Shown: in pieces, positions 43,825-52,978 of the stretch
How positions within the stretch are numbered: the first letter of the stretch is position 1
How the letters are laid out: the number at the start of each line of letters is the position of its first letter
Assembly: GCF_018140925.1 (NCBI RefSeq)
Contig: NZ_CP073315.1
Span: 62,001 to 126,000, forward strand
DNA: 64,000 bases
Source: Psychrobacillus sp. INOP01
GTDB taxonomy: Bacteria > Bacillota > Bacilli > Bacillales_A > Planococcaceae
Direction: 5' to 3'
The notes under the pieces: generated by a model
Told to the model about the DNA's origin: nothing
Seen by the model: the letters and a program-made list of their open reading frames with translations, nothing else
The model's database searches: none
Translations under genes and position numbers: made by a program

Positions 43825-44430
43825 ATGATCATAATTCTTTTACTCTTACTCGCTTATCTTATTGGTTCCCTTCCATCTGGACTATGGATTGGCAAACTAT
43901 TTTATAATATAGATATACGAGAGCATGGTAGTGGTAATTTAGGTGGTACAAACACATTTAGAACACTCGGAAAAAAAGCCGGATTAGTTGTCACAATAAT
44001 GGATATTCTTAAAGGGACAGCTGCAACACTTCTAGGTTCTTTGGCCATATTCGAATCAACAAATATACATCCACTAATTTTGGGTATTATAGCAGTGGTC
44101 GGTCATATGTTCCCGATTTTTGCTGGATTTAAGGGTGGAAAGGCTGTAGCAACCTCAGGTGGTCTTTTACTAGGATATAATTGGCCTATTTTTGTTATCT
44201 TAATTATTGGTTTTTTTATCATCTTGAAATTGACGCGGATGGTGTCCCTTACATCTATGATTTTAGCGATTGTTGCTGTCATTTATAGTGTCATCTACTA
44301 CTTTACTGTAGATAAAGATTGGCCACTTATAATTATTGTTCTGTTACTGGCAGTATTTATATTTTATCGTCACCGTGCAAATATTAAACGCATTAAAGAT
44401 GGTACCGAACCAAAAGTAACTTGGATCTAA
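43825..44430 (+). CDS. plsY: Acyl-phosphate:glycerol-3-phosphate acyltransferase PlsY
   Basis: The membrane enzyme that makes lysophosphatidic acid from acyl phosphate and glycerol-3-phosphate, first step of phospholipid synthesis. It is 201 aa with five spans. The signatures [11 protein letters not shown] (about residues 14-24), [20 protein letters not shown] (about 34-53) and [12 protein letters not shown] (about 98-109) are all present. AAAGGAG precedes the ATG. Adjacent to parE-parC as yneS is in Bacillus subtilis. Confidence 0.96.
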   Translation: MIIILLLLLAYLIGSLPSGLWIGKLFYNIDIREHGSGNLGGTNTFRTLGKKAGLVVTIMDILKGTAATLLGSLAIFESTNIHPLILGIIAVVGHMFPIFAGFKGGKAVATSGGLLLGYNWPIFVILIIGFFIILKLTRMVSLTSMILAIVAVIYSVIYYFTVDKDWPLIIIVLLLAVFIFYRHRANIKRIKDGTEPKVTWI

Positions 44431-44454
44431 TCTAATGAAAGTATGGTGGTACGT

Positions 44455-44748
44455 ATGAAAATACTTATTTCTTCCGATGCAATGAATTGGTTTCATGAGG
44501 AAATGGAAGCGGTAAAAGGCGATACAATTCGTTTTTTTGCCCGTTATGGAGGATCAAGCCCTATTCATGAAGGTTTTTCTTTAGGTGTCACAAAGGACAC
44601 CCCATTCGAGCCTACAGTTACTTATAAAGAAGAGGATATCCTTTTTTTCATAGAAGAGCGGGATGAATGGTATTTTGACGGACATGACCTCTATGTAGAT
44701 TTTGATTCTACACGAGACGAATTATCCTATGCATACAAAAAAGCGTAA
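44455..44748 (+). CDS. yneR: HesB/YneR-family protein
   Basis: A 97-aa protein from the ATG at 44455, with GGTGG five bases upstream. The reading MKILISSDAMNWFHEEMEAV followed by GDTIRFFARYGGSSPIHEGFSLG and DELSYAYKK fits the YneR branch of the HesB-like domain, which lacks the Cys triad of true Fe-S scaffolds. It follows plsY by 25 bases, as in B. subtilis (yneS-yneR). Function unknown. Confidence 0.88.
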   Translation: MKILISSDAMNWFHEEMEAVKGDTIRFFARYGGSSPIHEGFSLGVTKDTPFEPTVTYKEEDILFFIEERDEWYFDGHDLYVDFDSTRDELSYAYKKA

Positions 44749-44768
44749 CCCAGTGGGTACGCTTTTTT
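44735..44768 (+). terminator. Rho-independent terminator after yneR
   Basis: AAAAAGCGTA pairs with TACGCTTTTT around ACCCAGTGGG; the last codons of yneR form the left arm. T tract on the right; it could also work leftward. Confidence 0.85.
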
Positions 44769-45231
44769 GTTTACTAAAGGAATCAATTTCATAATAAAGT
44801 ATTCAGTACTAAATCCGAACAAAGTTGATTTACACTTCAGGCGGACGCTTTCCGCGGGGTGAGCGATGAACCATCACCGCCCCTACGGGTACGATGTGAT
44901 GGTTCATCTGTCTCACTGCTCCCGCTAGAGTCGCCGCCTTGCGCTCCAATCAACGAAATCCACTGTAAATAAACGGATAATTTAATATAACTCCACATCA
45001 ATATTCGTGTTTTAAATTAAAATAAGTAATTATGATATTGACTCAAGAAAAAGTATAAAATCACAATAATAACATTTTATATTTTTTTATAAAAGAGATC
45101 CCATACATATGACTTAGCAAAACAACAACACGAATTTAAAAGAGTGCTCAAGATAAAAAGTAGGATTTGCATGTTTAGAATAAAGAATTACAAAAGTAGA
45201 ATATAAAACGAGCCTGTGATTTTATGAATAT
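44769..45231. other. Gene-free stretch with interspersed repeat
   Basis: The repeat copy at 44830-44970 fills the left part. The remaining 260 bases up to the yneQ stop codon are AT-rich without recognised features. Confidence 0.6.
44830..44970 (+). repeat. Bacillaceae-type interspersed repeat, best-preserved copy
   Basis: GCGGACGCTTTCCGCGGGG (44841-44859) at the left, perfect 13-bp arms GATGAACCATCAC (44865-44877) and GTGATGGTTCATC (44896-44908) in the middle, and CGCCGCCTTGCGCTCCAATC at the right (44933-44952). The GGCGGACGCTTTCCGC...TTGCGCTCCAATCAAC frame is a known non-coding repeat of many Bacillaceae genomes. Related copies lie at 14281-14425 (inverted) and 38571-38640. Confidence 0.8.
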
Positions 45232-45543
45232 TTACCGATTAAAGGGTTTTTTAAATCTGTCTAGCTGCTCCTTCAATCCTTCTTTTTCCATAATATCTAA
45301 TTCATATTTGCCAAACAAATCAAAATGGGGATATGCTTCCTTATAGTCAATCCATTCTGCTTGTAAGCCATGTTGCTTGCCCCAATCGATTAACTTTTGC
45401 ACGTCATTGCAGCCAACTTTAGTCACCGTGTTACAGCCAGGAAAACGTTCATCGATCCAATAATGAGTTAAAAATGCTATTTCCCCATTCTGGACATCCT
45501 GCTTCCATTCATTCAACTCGTGACGTTTAATACCAAATGCCAT
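45232..45543 (-). CDS. yneQ: YneQ-like conserved protein
   Basis: A 103-aa soluble protein (MAFGIKRHELNEWKQDVQNG, then THYWIDERFPGCNTVTKVGC). Position and size match YneQ of Bacillus subtilis, next to yneP. Its ATG overlaps the yneP stop by one base (TAATG), so it is coupled. Function unknown. Confidence 0.82.
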   Translation of the reverse strand: MAFGIKRHELNEWKQDVQNGEIAFLTHYWIDERFPGCNTVTKVGCNDVQKLIDWGKQHGLQAEWIDYKEAYPHFDLFGKYELDIMEKEGLKEQLDRFKKPFNR

Positions 45544-45968
45544 TAAACATTCACCTTGGCTATTTCTACATATTTTGCATCCCAGGCCTCATGAACTCGC
45601 TTAAGAGATACAGGACGGAAGTTATCTTTCTTTACTATTACATGTTCAGATGTAGCGGTAGAGGCAACTGTGCCATCTTCATGAACAATTTCGTACCCGT
45701 ATGTTGTTCGTAGCTTACTGTGTTTTTCAATCCATGTTCTAATCATTACAGTTTCTCCGTATTTTACAGGAGTTCTATAATTCACGTTTACATTCGTTAC
45801 TGGCGATATGTATCCGTCCTGCTCTAGTCCAGCATAGGAGAATCCTAAGTCTTTAATAAGCTGGGTTCTACCTATTTCTAACCAAATGACATAGTTTGCG
45901 TGGTATACCACACCCATTTGATCCGTTTCGGCATAACGTACTTCAATTTCTTTTTCACTTAAAAACAT
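45543..45968 (-). CDS. yneP: YneP-like acyl-CoA thioesterase (4HBT hotdog fold)
   Basis: A 141-aa hotdog-fold thioesterase. RYAETDQMGVVYHANYVIWLEIGR (about residues 11-34) is the 4HBT active-site motif with Asp at about residue 16. It hydrolyses short acyl-CoAs in this family, but the true substrate is unknown. GAGGTGACC precedes the ATG. In B. subtilis yneP sits between citB and plsY; here a large island now lies between yneP and the aconitase gene. Confidence 0.88.
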   Translation of the reverse strand: MFLSEKEIEVRYAETDQMGVVYHANYVIWLEIGRTQLIKDLGFSYAGLEQDGYISPVTNVNVNYRTPVKYGETVMIRTWIEKHSKLRTTYGYEIVHEDGTVASTATSEHVIVKKDNFRPVSLKRVHEAWDAKYVEIAKVNV

Positions 45969-46035
45969 TTATGGTCACCTCAGTGACTATTATACTAAAT
46001 AGAATATAAAAATACTGTTTAGGAATACTTTACAG

Positions 46036-46665
46036 TTAAAATTCATCCCTTTTCAATATGATCCCTTTCTTAATATCTTCTAGTATTTTAGGCAAATCAT
46101 TGATTGGTAATAAATCAACTTCATTAATAAATTTTTTAAATTCGATTTCAGCTATTTCAGTACCGAGTGTATATTCTCCAATGACTATCTCAAGCAGATC
46201 AAGAACTACTGCATAATAATTATCATTTTTTTCCTCAAAGCCTTTAATATATAAAGAAAGAAAAAATGCCTCACGTTCCTTTTCATACATATAGTCGAAG
46301 AAGACATCATCTCGAGTAATTTCAATATCATCGCTTGTCGTTCCATGTTCATCATCATTGCGTTGGTTGAACGCGATGATTGTAAATCTCTCCATTTTAG
46401 GAGCAGCCTCTACTAAACGAATTACATCTGGAAAGTTTTTTCCGATGCCCGAACCACTAATTGTAAATTCTCGTTTATCATCGAGCAATTGTTTTGGCAT
46501 TGAAAACACAAGTTGGTTGTTTACTTTCTTTATCAATCTATGTAACTCACCAAATAATTTATCTATGTCCTCATCTCGGAAACTATACAGTTCTTTTTCG
46601 TGTTCTTGAAAGTATTGCCAAAATGCCTCAATAGGATCTTTCTTTTTAAAGAAATTTAAAAACAT
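46036..46665 (-). CDS. Hypothetical soluble protein (209 aa)
   Basis: AAAAGGAGG precedes the ATG. The sequence is acidic and mixed alpha/beta: it starts MFLNFFKKKDPIEAFWQYFQ, has a central beta-rich stretch REFTISGSGIGKNFPDVIRL and a C-terminal helical part. No signal peptide or membrane helix. I do not recognise the family. Same direction as yneP and 67 bases upstream of it. Confidence 0.7.
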   Translation of the reverse strand: MFLNFFKKKDPIEAFWQYFQEHEKELYSFRDEDIDKLFGELHRLIKKVNNQLVFSMPKQLLDDKREFTISGSGIGKNFPDVIRLVEAAPKMERFTIIAFNQRNDDEHGTTSDDIEITRDDVFFDYMYEKEREAFFLSLYIKGFEEKNDNYYAVVLDLLEIVIGEYTLGTEIAEIEFKKFINEVDLLPINDLPKILEDIKKGIILKRDEF

Positions 46666-46823
46666 GAAAACGCCTCCTTTTGTTCCTTTAAGTATAAACT
46701 AAAATTCCATCTTTGTTTATAATAAACAAAAGCAATAGAGTCTAGACGAAAAATGACTTGTAGAAAATTTTCCACGTGACTAAATTTTATTATTTCCTTA
46801 CAATCTTAAAAGGGCCGGCAATA

Positions 46824-48335
46824 TTACTCCGAACCCCTCTTTGTTAAAATTATATTTGAGCTTTCTCCAGCCAGCTCGTATAACTTCTTTTTATCAATTT
46901 TCCCTACATCTGTTCGGGGCAATTCATCTACAAAGATAATCTTTTTAGGAACTTTAAATCCACCTAAATAATCTTTGCAGTGTGAAATTAGTTCTTCCAC
47001 AGAAGAAAGTGTATGTGCATTATTACAGATAAAAGCTGTGACACATTCTCCCCATTTTGTATCTGGAATGCCGATAACGGCTGCTTCTCGAACACTCGAA
47101 TGCAAAATTAGACACTGCTCCACTTCTTGTGGATAGACATTCTCTCCACCTGTAATAATCATTTCCTTCTTTCTACCTACAATATAATAGTCACCATCTT
47201 TATCGAATCTTGCTAAGTCTCCGGATTTTAACCAACCGTCTTGAAGGGTAAGCTCCGTCTCTTCCTCATTGTTCCAATAATGGCTGAATAGGTGTTTTCC
47301 TGAAATATAAAGCTCTCCTACTTCATCTACACTGCATTCTCGACCTTCCTTGTTCATTATCTTTACTTCATTAAACTGCATACTCTTCCCAACCGAGCCT
47401 TTTTTGCTATATGCAATTAATGGATCAACATAAAAATTATTTGGACCTGCTTCAGTTAATCCATAGCCTTCTTTAAATAAGATACCTTTTTCATTGAACT
47501 TATCATAAATAGAATGAGGACATGGCGCTCCTCCAGCTAGAAATACTTTTACAGTTGGAAAAGAAGCAGTTTTTATATACTCCGTTTCAAGCATCGCCTG
47601 ATACATAGTTGGAACGAAAAGTGAAATTGTAGTCTTGTATGTATTTATTGCTTTCAAGGCCTCTTCGGCTCGAAAACGACTACCTATGACGACCGTTCCA
47701 CCTGCCATCAATATAGGAATACAAAGTGCATTAATGCCCCCTGTGTGAAACATAGGCATATAATTTAAAGTACAATCTCTGTCACTAAGTCCCCAGCTGA
47801 TAATAGTATTCATCGCATTCCAATTAACTGCATTAAATGATAAAACCACGCCTTTTGGTTTTCCTGTAGTTCCTCCTGTGTAAATAATCATCCAAGGATC
47901 CGCCGAACTCCATTTATAATTAATAAAATGATTGGTTGATATTCCTATCGTCTTTGTGACTAATACTAACTCTACATCCGAAAAAGCTTCACCAGCTTGT
48001 TGATGCTCCTCATCACAAATAATTAGTACTGGCTTACAATCATCCAATATATACCGTAACTCGTTGCTGCTTAAGCGGAAATTCAAGGGTACATAAATGA
48101 GTCCTGTCATACCACAAGCGAATAGAATAGCAAATAATTCAATCCTGTTTTCGGACAAAACTACGATACGATCGCCTTTTTCATAATCTTGTTGTTGAAA
48201 ATAATGAGTCCACTGAGAAACCTGACTGATCAACCTTTCATAGCTCCAATGTCTTCCTGTGCAACTATCGATAAGAGCAGTCTTAGTTGGCGTCAGCGCT
48301 GCACGTTTATATATCCATGCTTGTTCTGTATACAT
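46824..48335 (-). CDS. Acyl-CoA ligase (AMP-binding, adenylate-forming)
   Basis: An ATP-dependent acid-CoA ligase of the acyl-CoA synthetase family, 503 aa, in the usual range. Motifs: P-loop YTGGTTGKPKG (about residues 152-162), A5 YGLTEAGP (about 293-300), A7 GWLKSGDLARFDKDGDYYI (about 366-384), hinge GRKKEMIITGGENVYPQEVE (about 386-405), and the catalytic Lys near the end in DVGKIDKKKL. It activates the substrate as acyl-AMP then acyl-CoA. First step after import is the simplest role in this island. GGAGGGGG lies upstream of the ATG; it follows the SDR gene closely. Confidence 0.9.
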   Translation of the reverse strand: MYTEQAWIYKRAALTPTKTALIDSCTGRHWSYERLISQVSQWTHYFQQQDYEKGDRIVVLSENRIELFAILFACGMTGLIYVPLNFRLSSNELRYILDDCKPVLIICDEEHQQAGEAFSDVELVLVTKTIGISTNHFINYKWSSADPWMIIYTGGTTGKPKGVVLSFNAVNWNAMNTIISWGLSDRDCTLNYMPMFHTGGINALCIPILMAGGTVVIGSRFRAEEALKAINTYKTTISLFVPTMYQAMLETEYIKTASFPTVKVFLAGGAPCPHSIYDKFNEKGILFKEGYGLTEAGPNNFYVDPLIAYSKKGSVGKSMQFNEVKIMNKEGRECSVDEVGELYISGKHLFSHYWNNEEETELTLQDGWLKSGDLARFDKDGDYYIVGRKKEMIITGGENVYPQEVEQCLILHSSVREAAVIGIPDTKWGECVTAFICNNAHTLSSVEELISHCKDYLGGFKVPKKIIFVDELPRTDVGKIDKKKLYELAGESSNIILTKRGSE

Positions 48336-48353
48336 ATGGTACAGCCCCCTCCA

Positions 48354-49094
48354 TCACATCATAATACCGCCATCTACTTGTAATACATGACCATGTACAT
48401 AACTAGATTCTTCCGATGCTAAAAACAGATAAGCGTTTGCTATATCCCTTGGATCACCTAAACGCTGCAAAGAAACGACGGATTTCATTTGGTTGATGAT
48501 CGTTTCAGGCATTTTCGCTACCATTGCAGTGCTCGTAAAACCTGGTGCAACTGCATTGACATTTATACCTTTTCTCCCTAACTCTTTTGCCCATGTTTTG
48601 GTCATCCCAATTACAGCAGCCTTGGATGCTGCATAATTTGTTTGCCCCACATTTCCATACACACCACTTACAGAGGAGGTATTAATAATTTTACCGTGAC
48701 CTTGCTTCACTAGATGTGGTACAACAGCCTGAGTGCAGTTAAATACTCCGGTTATATTTACATGAAGAACGCTTGAAAAGTCATCCTCAGTCATTTTTGT
48801 TAGCATGGCATCCCGAGTAATACCAGCATTATTAATAAGAATATTAATCTGCCCAAAATAATCCATTGTTTGTTCTATAAGAGCATCCACACTATCTCTT
48901 TTTGCAACATCCACTTGAATAAACTTAACATCATAGCCTAGTTTGTTTAGTTCTACTTCTTGTGTTGCTCCTGCCTCAGCATCATAGTCCGCTAATACAA
49001 CCTTTGCCCCTTCTTCCGCAAAACGTTGTGCAGCAGCCAAGCCTATTCCATTCGCTGCTCCTGTTATAATGGCTACTTTATCCTTTAATCTCAT
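48354..49094 (-). CDS. SDR-family oxidoreductase, 3-oxoacyl-ACP reductase-like (FabG-like)
   Basis: An NAD(P)-dependent short-chain dehydrogenase, 246 aa, from the ATG at 49094 (AAGGGG nine bases upstream). The cofactor motif TGAANGIG (about residues 12-19), NNAG (about 87-90), catalytic Ser (NTSSVSG) and Tyr-Lys (YAASK, about 152-156) are complete. The end VHGHVLQVDGGIM is FabG-like. In this cluster it may reduce or oxidise a beta-oxo or hydroxy acyl-CoA. Confidence 0.92.
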   Translation of the reverse strand: MRLKDKVAIITGAANGIGLAAAQRFAEEGAKVVLADYDAEAGATQEVELNKLGYDVKFIQVDVAKRDSVDALIEQTMDYFGQINILINNAGITRDAMLTKMTEDDFSSVLHVNITGVFNCTQAVVPHLVKQGHGKIINTSSVSGVYGNVGQTNYAASKAAVIGMTKTWAKELGRKGINVNAVAPGFTSTAMVAKMPETIINQMKSVVSLQRLGDPRDIANAYLFLASEESSYVHGHVLQVDGGIMM

Positions 49095-49195
49095 AGTTTC
49101 ATTCCCCTTTATACCGGTTTTACGGCTGTTTATCCCTGATTGGTTCAACTAACAATCAGAGGGGATGAAGATCCCCCTAAGATAGAAGTTTCACT

Positions 49196-50077
49196 TTATA
49201 AAAACGCTTCAATTTTATCCGTTAGCTGCTCTAAGTCATCTATTAGTGGTGAGTGTCCACTATCTATTAAAGGAATATACGTGGCATTTTCTCCTAAATC
49301 TGCTACGATTTCTTGAGTCATTTCTTCTGAAACGACATAGTCCCTATCTCCTCTTAAGATAAGAACTGGTATTGTAATTTGCTTTGCTTGGTCTGTACCT
49401 TCAGAAAGTCCGTTATTGGTTCCGCTAATATTGAAAGTATTTAACGCGTGATAGACATCAGCCAAATTTCGCTGTGTTAGCATATCGTTCACATATTCCT
49501 CATAAGCGGTTTCATCAGGCTTTTTATGGGTATAGATTGCTGCATTCCAGACTGCTTTTAATCCTTCTTTATTACCAGTATCATATAAACCTTGAATGGC
49601 AAGAGTCTTTGTTGGATTTTCTTCTATTTCCTCGATTGTTTTTAGTCTTCTGTTTAAGTCCGGTGTCCCGTCTTCTTTTACCCCATAAAACGGATAGCCT
49701 CTAGTCGATGCAGATGCAAGCAATACTAGCTTTTCACAGCGACCAGGATGGTCCACTACATATTGCATACTAATGGCGCCTCCAGTAGACCAGCCAATTA
49801 AATAGAAATTCTGTAAGTCTAATGCATTCACTATCTCACTTAAATCATTCGCAAAATCTTTAATTCCTTGAATTCTATTATGATAAGTCGATTCCCCGAA
49901 GCCTCTTAAATCAATAGCATATATCGAAAATCTTTTATCTAGTCTTTCTAGCAAAACATCCCAATGCTTAGATGATGTCATATTCCCATGGACGAGCACG
50001 ATTGTTTCCTCTCCACCAGAACGAACACGGTAAGCAATACTATCGCCACTTGAAAGCTGAATCTTAGGTAAACTCAT
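49196..50077 (-). CDS. Alpha/beta-hydrolase
   Basis: A 293-aa serine hydrolase with the alpha/beta fold. The nucleophile elbow is GWSTGG (Ser97), the acid probably D in RGDRDYV (about residue 246) and the base H in SGHSP (about residue 277). VLVHGNMTSSKHWD (about 27-40) gives the oxyanion loop. The ATG at 50077 has GAGGAGGG seven bases upstream. Position between the SDR and KASIII-like genes suggests an ester, lactone, thioester or diketone substrate in the same pathway. Confidence 0.88.
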   Translation of the reverse strand: MSLPKIQLSSGDSIAYRVRSGGEETIVLVHGNMTSSKHWDVLLERLDKRFSIYAIDLRGFGESTYHNRIQGIKDFANDLSEIVNALDLQNFYLIGWSTGGAISMQYVVDHPGRCEKLVLLASASTRGYPFYGVKEDGTPDLNRRLKTIEEIEENPTKTLAIQGLYDTGNKEGLKAVWNAAIYTHKKPDETAYEEYVNDMLTQRNLADVYHALNTFNISGTNNGLSEGTDQAKQITIPVLILRGDRDYVVSEEMTQEIVADLGENATYIPLIDSGHSPLIDDLEQLTDKIEAFL

Positions 50078-50090
50078 ATACACCCTCCTC

Positions 50091-51098
50091 TTAATTTCCC
50101 CATTTAATTGCAACTGCTCCCCACGCATAGCCAATACCTGCACTTACTAGAACAACTAAATCTCCATTTTTTAGTTTCTTTGCTTCTTGGGCTAGTTCTA
50201 AAGAAATAATTTGATCCATCTGTCCAATATGTCCGTAATCACTCAAATAAATAGACTGATCACTCGTTAAACCCAATTCATTTAACACAAAGTCATGTGC
50301 AGATTTTTTCATATGAAGAATGCCTAAATAGTTGATATCCTTCTCGGAATATCCACTTTTCATTAAAGCATTTCTAATAACTAGTAAAAAGTTTTGCATG
50401 GATTTTTGTTCTAGTCTTGCTTTCATTCCTACAGGATCCATTACGTCCAAACGATAAAGTCCCTGCTCTAAATGGATAGATGTCAAAGGCTCTTTTGTTC
50501 CTCCAACAGGTACTAGTACATCTTCAGAGAAGGATCCATCTGTGATTAAATCTGATTCTAAAAGAGTATTTTCATAGTAATTTTTCTTTAAAATCATTGC
50601 TGCTCCACCAGCCCCTAGATTAAACATGAATCTAGTTCGTTCATTTGTATAATCTATCAAATCACTGTTTCGATATCCTCCTGCTAAAAGTACTGTATTT
50701 ATAGTCGGATCTGATTCCATTAAACTTTTTGCGACCTTCATGGCCATGATAGTGGTTCCACAGCGTAATGCAACATCAAACCCCCATGCATGATAAGCGC
50801 CGAGCTCTTCTTGAATTTTAATAGCAGCTGTCCACAGAGGATATTCCTTATGTTCTTCGCCGATGTAAATTATCAAATCAATTAATTTAGGATCTATACT
50901 TCCTTTTTGCAATGCTTTTTCAGCAGCTTTTATGGCCATGGCTACAGTATGATCTTCTGGACCAGGGATTGGTTTTTGTGTTATTCCCATTTTGTTTTTA
51001 ACTACTGACAGCGGAAGTCCGGATTTCTTGACAATATCTTCTGCTGTCATTACATTTTCGGGAATATACACACCTGTACTTGCAATTCCAATGGTCAT
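50091..51098 (-). CDS. KASIII-like 3-oxoacyl synthase/thiolase-fold enzyme (C-H-H variant)
   Basis: A 335-aa thiolase-fold protein of the FabH type. The nucleophile is C113 (FDVALRCGTT) and the first base H262 (GILHMKK). The third position, Asn in FabH (GNTS), is replaced: SDYGHIGQMD puts H290 there. C-H-H triads are usual in KAS I/II, not KASIII. Gly-rich GAGGAAMIL and the C-terminal VSAGIGYAWGAVAI fit the family. Being in a catabolic cluster it may act on acyl-CoA in either direction. It overlaps the livM gene by four bases. Confidence 0.85.
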   Translation of the reverse strand: MTIGIASTGVYIPENVMTAEDIVKKSGLPLSVVKNKMGITQKPIPGPEDHTVAMAIKAAEKALQKGSIDPKLIDLIIYIGEEHKEYPLWTAAIKIQEELGAYHAWGFDVALRCGTTIMAMKVAKSLMESDPTINTVLLAGGYRNSDLIDYTNERTRFMFNLGAGGAAMILKKNYYENTLLESDLITDGSFSEDVLVPVGGTKEPLTSIHLEQGLYRLDVMDPVGMKARLEQKSMQNFLLVIRNALMKSGYSEKDINYLGILHMKKSAHDFVLNELGLTSDQSIYLSDYGHIGQMDQIISLELAQEAKKLKNGDLVVLVSAGIGYAWGAVAIKWGN

Positions 51099-52099
51099 TT
51101 AGCTAACCCCTTTCTTTTCGGGGAAATAGAAATTTTTATAGGATTCTTTTTCTTCCAAAATAAATGTTTAACGGTACCAACAATACCTCTAGGAAAGAAA
51201 ATAACGGCTAATATATACACTATTCCAAAGAAAATAATCCACCGCTCAAATATAGGATGCTCTTTTGCAAGGCCAGATAAGTAATGTTGAGCTAGTTCTA
51301 TTACACCGGCACCTATAATCGGCCCTATTAAAGTACCAACTCCTCCGATGATTGTCATGAGGAGAGCATCTAAGGTTATATCCATCGTCAGGACACTCGT
51401 ATTTACGAATCTCAGCGAAACTGCGTAAAGTGATCCTGCTAAACTTGCTATTACACCAGCCACCACTGACGCAATTACTTTATAGTGCAACGTTTGAAAG
51501 CCCAATGATTTGGTACGCTGTTCATTTTCCCTAACTGCTATTAAAACTCTACCTAATGGTGAATCTACAAATCTACGTAGACAGAGGTACACTAATACCA
51601 AACAGCCAAGAACGAGTAAATAATACATCATGCGATCTTTAAAAAACTCTGGTGCTCGAAATGTAAATCCATCGTTGCCAAACGTTAAGGTTCTCCATTT
51701 CTCTGCTAATACTAAAAACAACCCCGAGACTGCCATTGTCAGCATAGCGAAGAAATGACTTTTTAATCGCAACGTTAGCAGTCCGACTAAAAAGCTAATG
51801 ATTCCTGCAATACACATTCCAACAGCTATCGATAAAACAAACATTCCAACTGTTGGTTCAAAACGATCGAGCATAATAGCAGTAGCGTAAGCGCCCATCC
51901 CGAAAAACATCGCATGACCAAACGATACAATGCCGGTATATCCTAGTAATATGTCATAGCTCATTGCTAGGATGGAAAAGATAAATATTTGAGTCAGTAA
52001 TATTGTCCATGTACGTGAATCGGATACAAAAGGAAAAATGGCTAAAGCGACGACAATAACAAATAATATAATCTTATTAACTTGGAATGTTGACTTCAT
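51095..52099 (-). CDS. livM: Branched-chain amino acid-type ABC permease LivM
   Basis: A 334-aa inner-membrane permease of the LivM family, about nine or ten spans, with the conserved GYTGIVSFGHAMFFGMGAYATAI-type region (about residues 52-75), where FGHA is typical. It partners LivH to form the channel of an importer. The ATG overlaps its neighbour KAS gene end. Importers of this type carry branched-chain amino acids, but also short-chain amides, urea or aromatic acids. Confidence 0.93.
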   Translation of the reverse strand: MKSTFQVNKIILFVIVVALAIFPFVSDSRTWTILLTQIFIFSILAMSYDILLGYTGIVSFGHAMFFGMGAYATAIMLDRFEPTVGMFVLSIAVGMCIAGIISFLVGLLTLRLKSHFFAMLTMAVSGLFLVLAEKWRTLTFGNDGFTFRAPEFFKDRMMYYLLVLGCLVLVYLCLRRFVDSPLGRVLIAVRENEQRTKSLGFQTLHYKVIASVVAGVIASLAGSLYAVSLRFVNTSVLTMDITLDALLMTIIGGVGTLIGPIIGAGVIELAQHYLSGLAKEHPIFERWIIFFGIVYILAVIFFPRGIVGTVKHLFWKKKNPIKISISPKRKGLAK

Positions 52100-52105
52100 T
52101 TTGTA

Positions 52106-52966
52106 TCATCCTTTCGCCGTGAACAAGCCTTGCGGACGGAATATTAATACGATTGCCATAAGCATCATATTGACCGCAAGCGATAAAGCTGGGACATAGT
52201 AAGCCATGAAGCTACCAGCAAGCCCTACTAATATTGCAGCAAGAAGTGAGCCTGGAAAACTACCCATTCCACCAATAACTACAACGATGAAAGCGAGAAT
52301 TGCAAATTCCATTCCCATCTCTGCGTAAATTACTCCGGAATACGGTGCCATAAGCACCCCACTTAACGCAGCTAGTGCAGCGCCAACCATAAATACATAT
52401 AAAAATACTTGCTTAATATTAATACCGAGTGCCTGCACCATCTCTTTGTTCATTACCCCTGCACGAACGATTAATCCAATTTTTGTACGCTTCAAGATGA
52501 ACTGAAAGATTCCAAACACGATAAATCCAATGATAATAATAAATAACCGATACTTGATAATGATTACATCACCAATTTCCCAGCTCCCCGATAAAAGGGG
52601 TGGAGTTTTAGCAGCAAGTTGATTTGGTCCAAAAACGACCTTTAGCATTTCGGATAATACGATCATAAAGCCAAGTGTGATGAGTATTTGCTGTACGTGA
52701 TTTCCATAAACTGGCGTTATAATTAGTTTTTCAGTTATAAATCCAAGAACAACTCCTGTTAATATCGCGCCAAGTATTGCTAGGGTAAAACTATCTGTTA
52801 CACCGTAAAACCAAACGCCTGAAAACGCACCCCAAGCAAATAGACCACCATGGGCGAAATTCAATACATCCATCAAACCGAATATTAACGTTAGTCCAGC
52901 AGCTAAGAGAAATATTAACATCCCCGTTGCCAAACCATTAATTAATAAGTTGATTAGTAACTCCAT
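52106..52966 (-). CDS. livH: Branched-chain amino acid-type ABC permease LivH
   Basis: A 286-aa permease of the LivH family. GLTLIFGLMDVLNFAHGGLFAWGAF (about residues 24-48) is the family hallmark, and FAILAFIVVVIGGMGSFPGSLL (about 223-245) another. Seven bases separate it from livM and 12 from livF. Substrate set by the binding protein. Confidence 0.94.
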   Translation of the reverse strand: MELLINLLINGLATGMLIFLLAAGLTLIFGLMDVLNFAHGGLFAWGAFSGVWFYGVTDSFTLAILGAILTGVVLGFITEKLIITPVYGNHVQQILITLGFMIVLSEMLKVVFGPNQLAAKTPPLLSGSWEIGDVIIIKYRLFIIIIGFIVFGIFQFILKRTKIGLIVRAGVMNKEMVQALGINIKQVFLYVFMVGAALAALSGVLMAPYSGVIYAEMGMEFAILAFIVVVIGGMGSFPGSLLAAILVGLAGSFMAYYVPALSLAVNMMLMAIVLIFRPQGLFTAKG

Positions 52967-52978
52967 TTAATAACCTCC

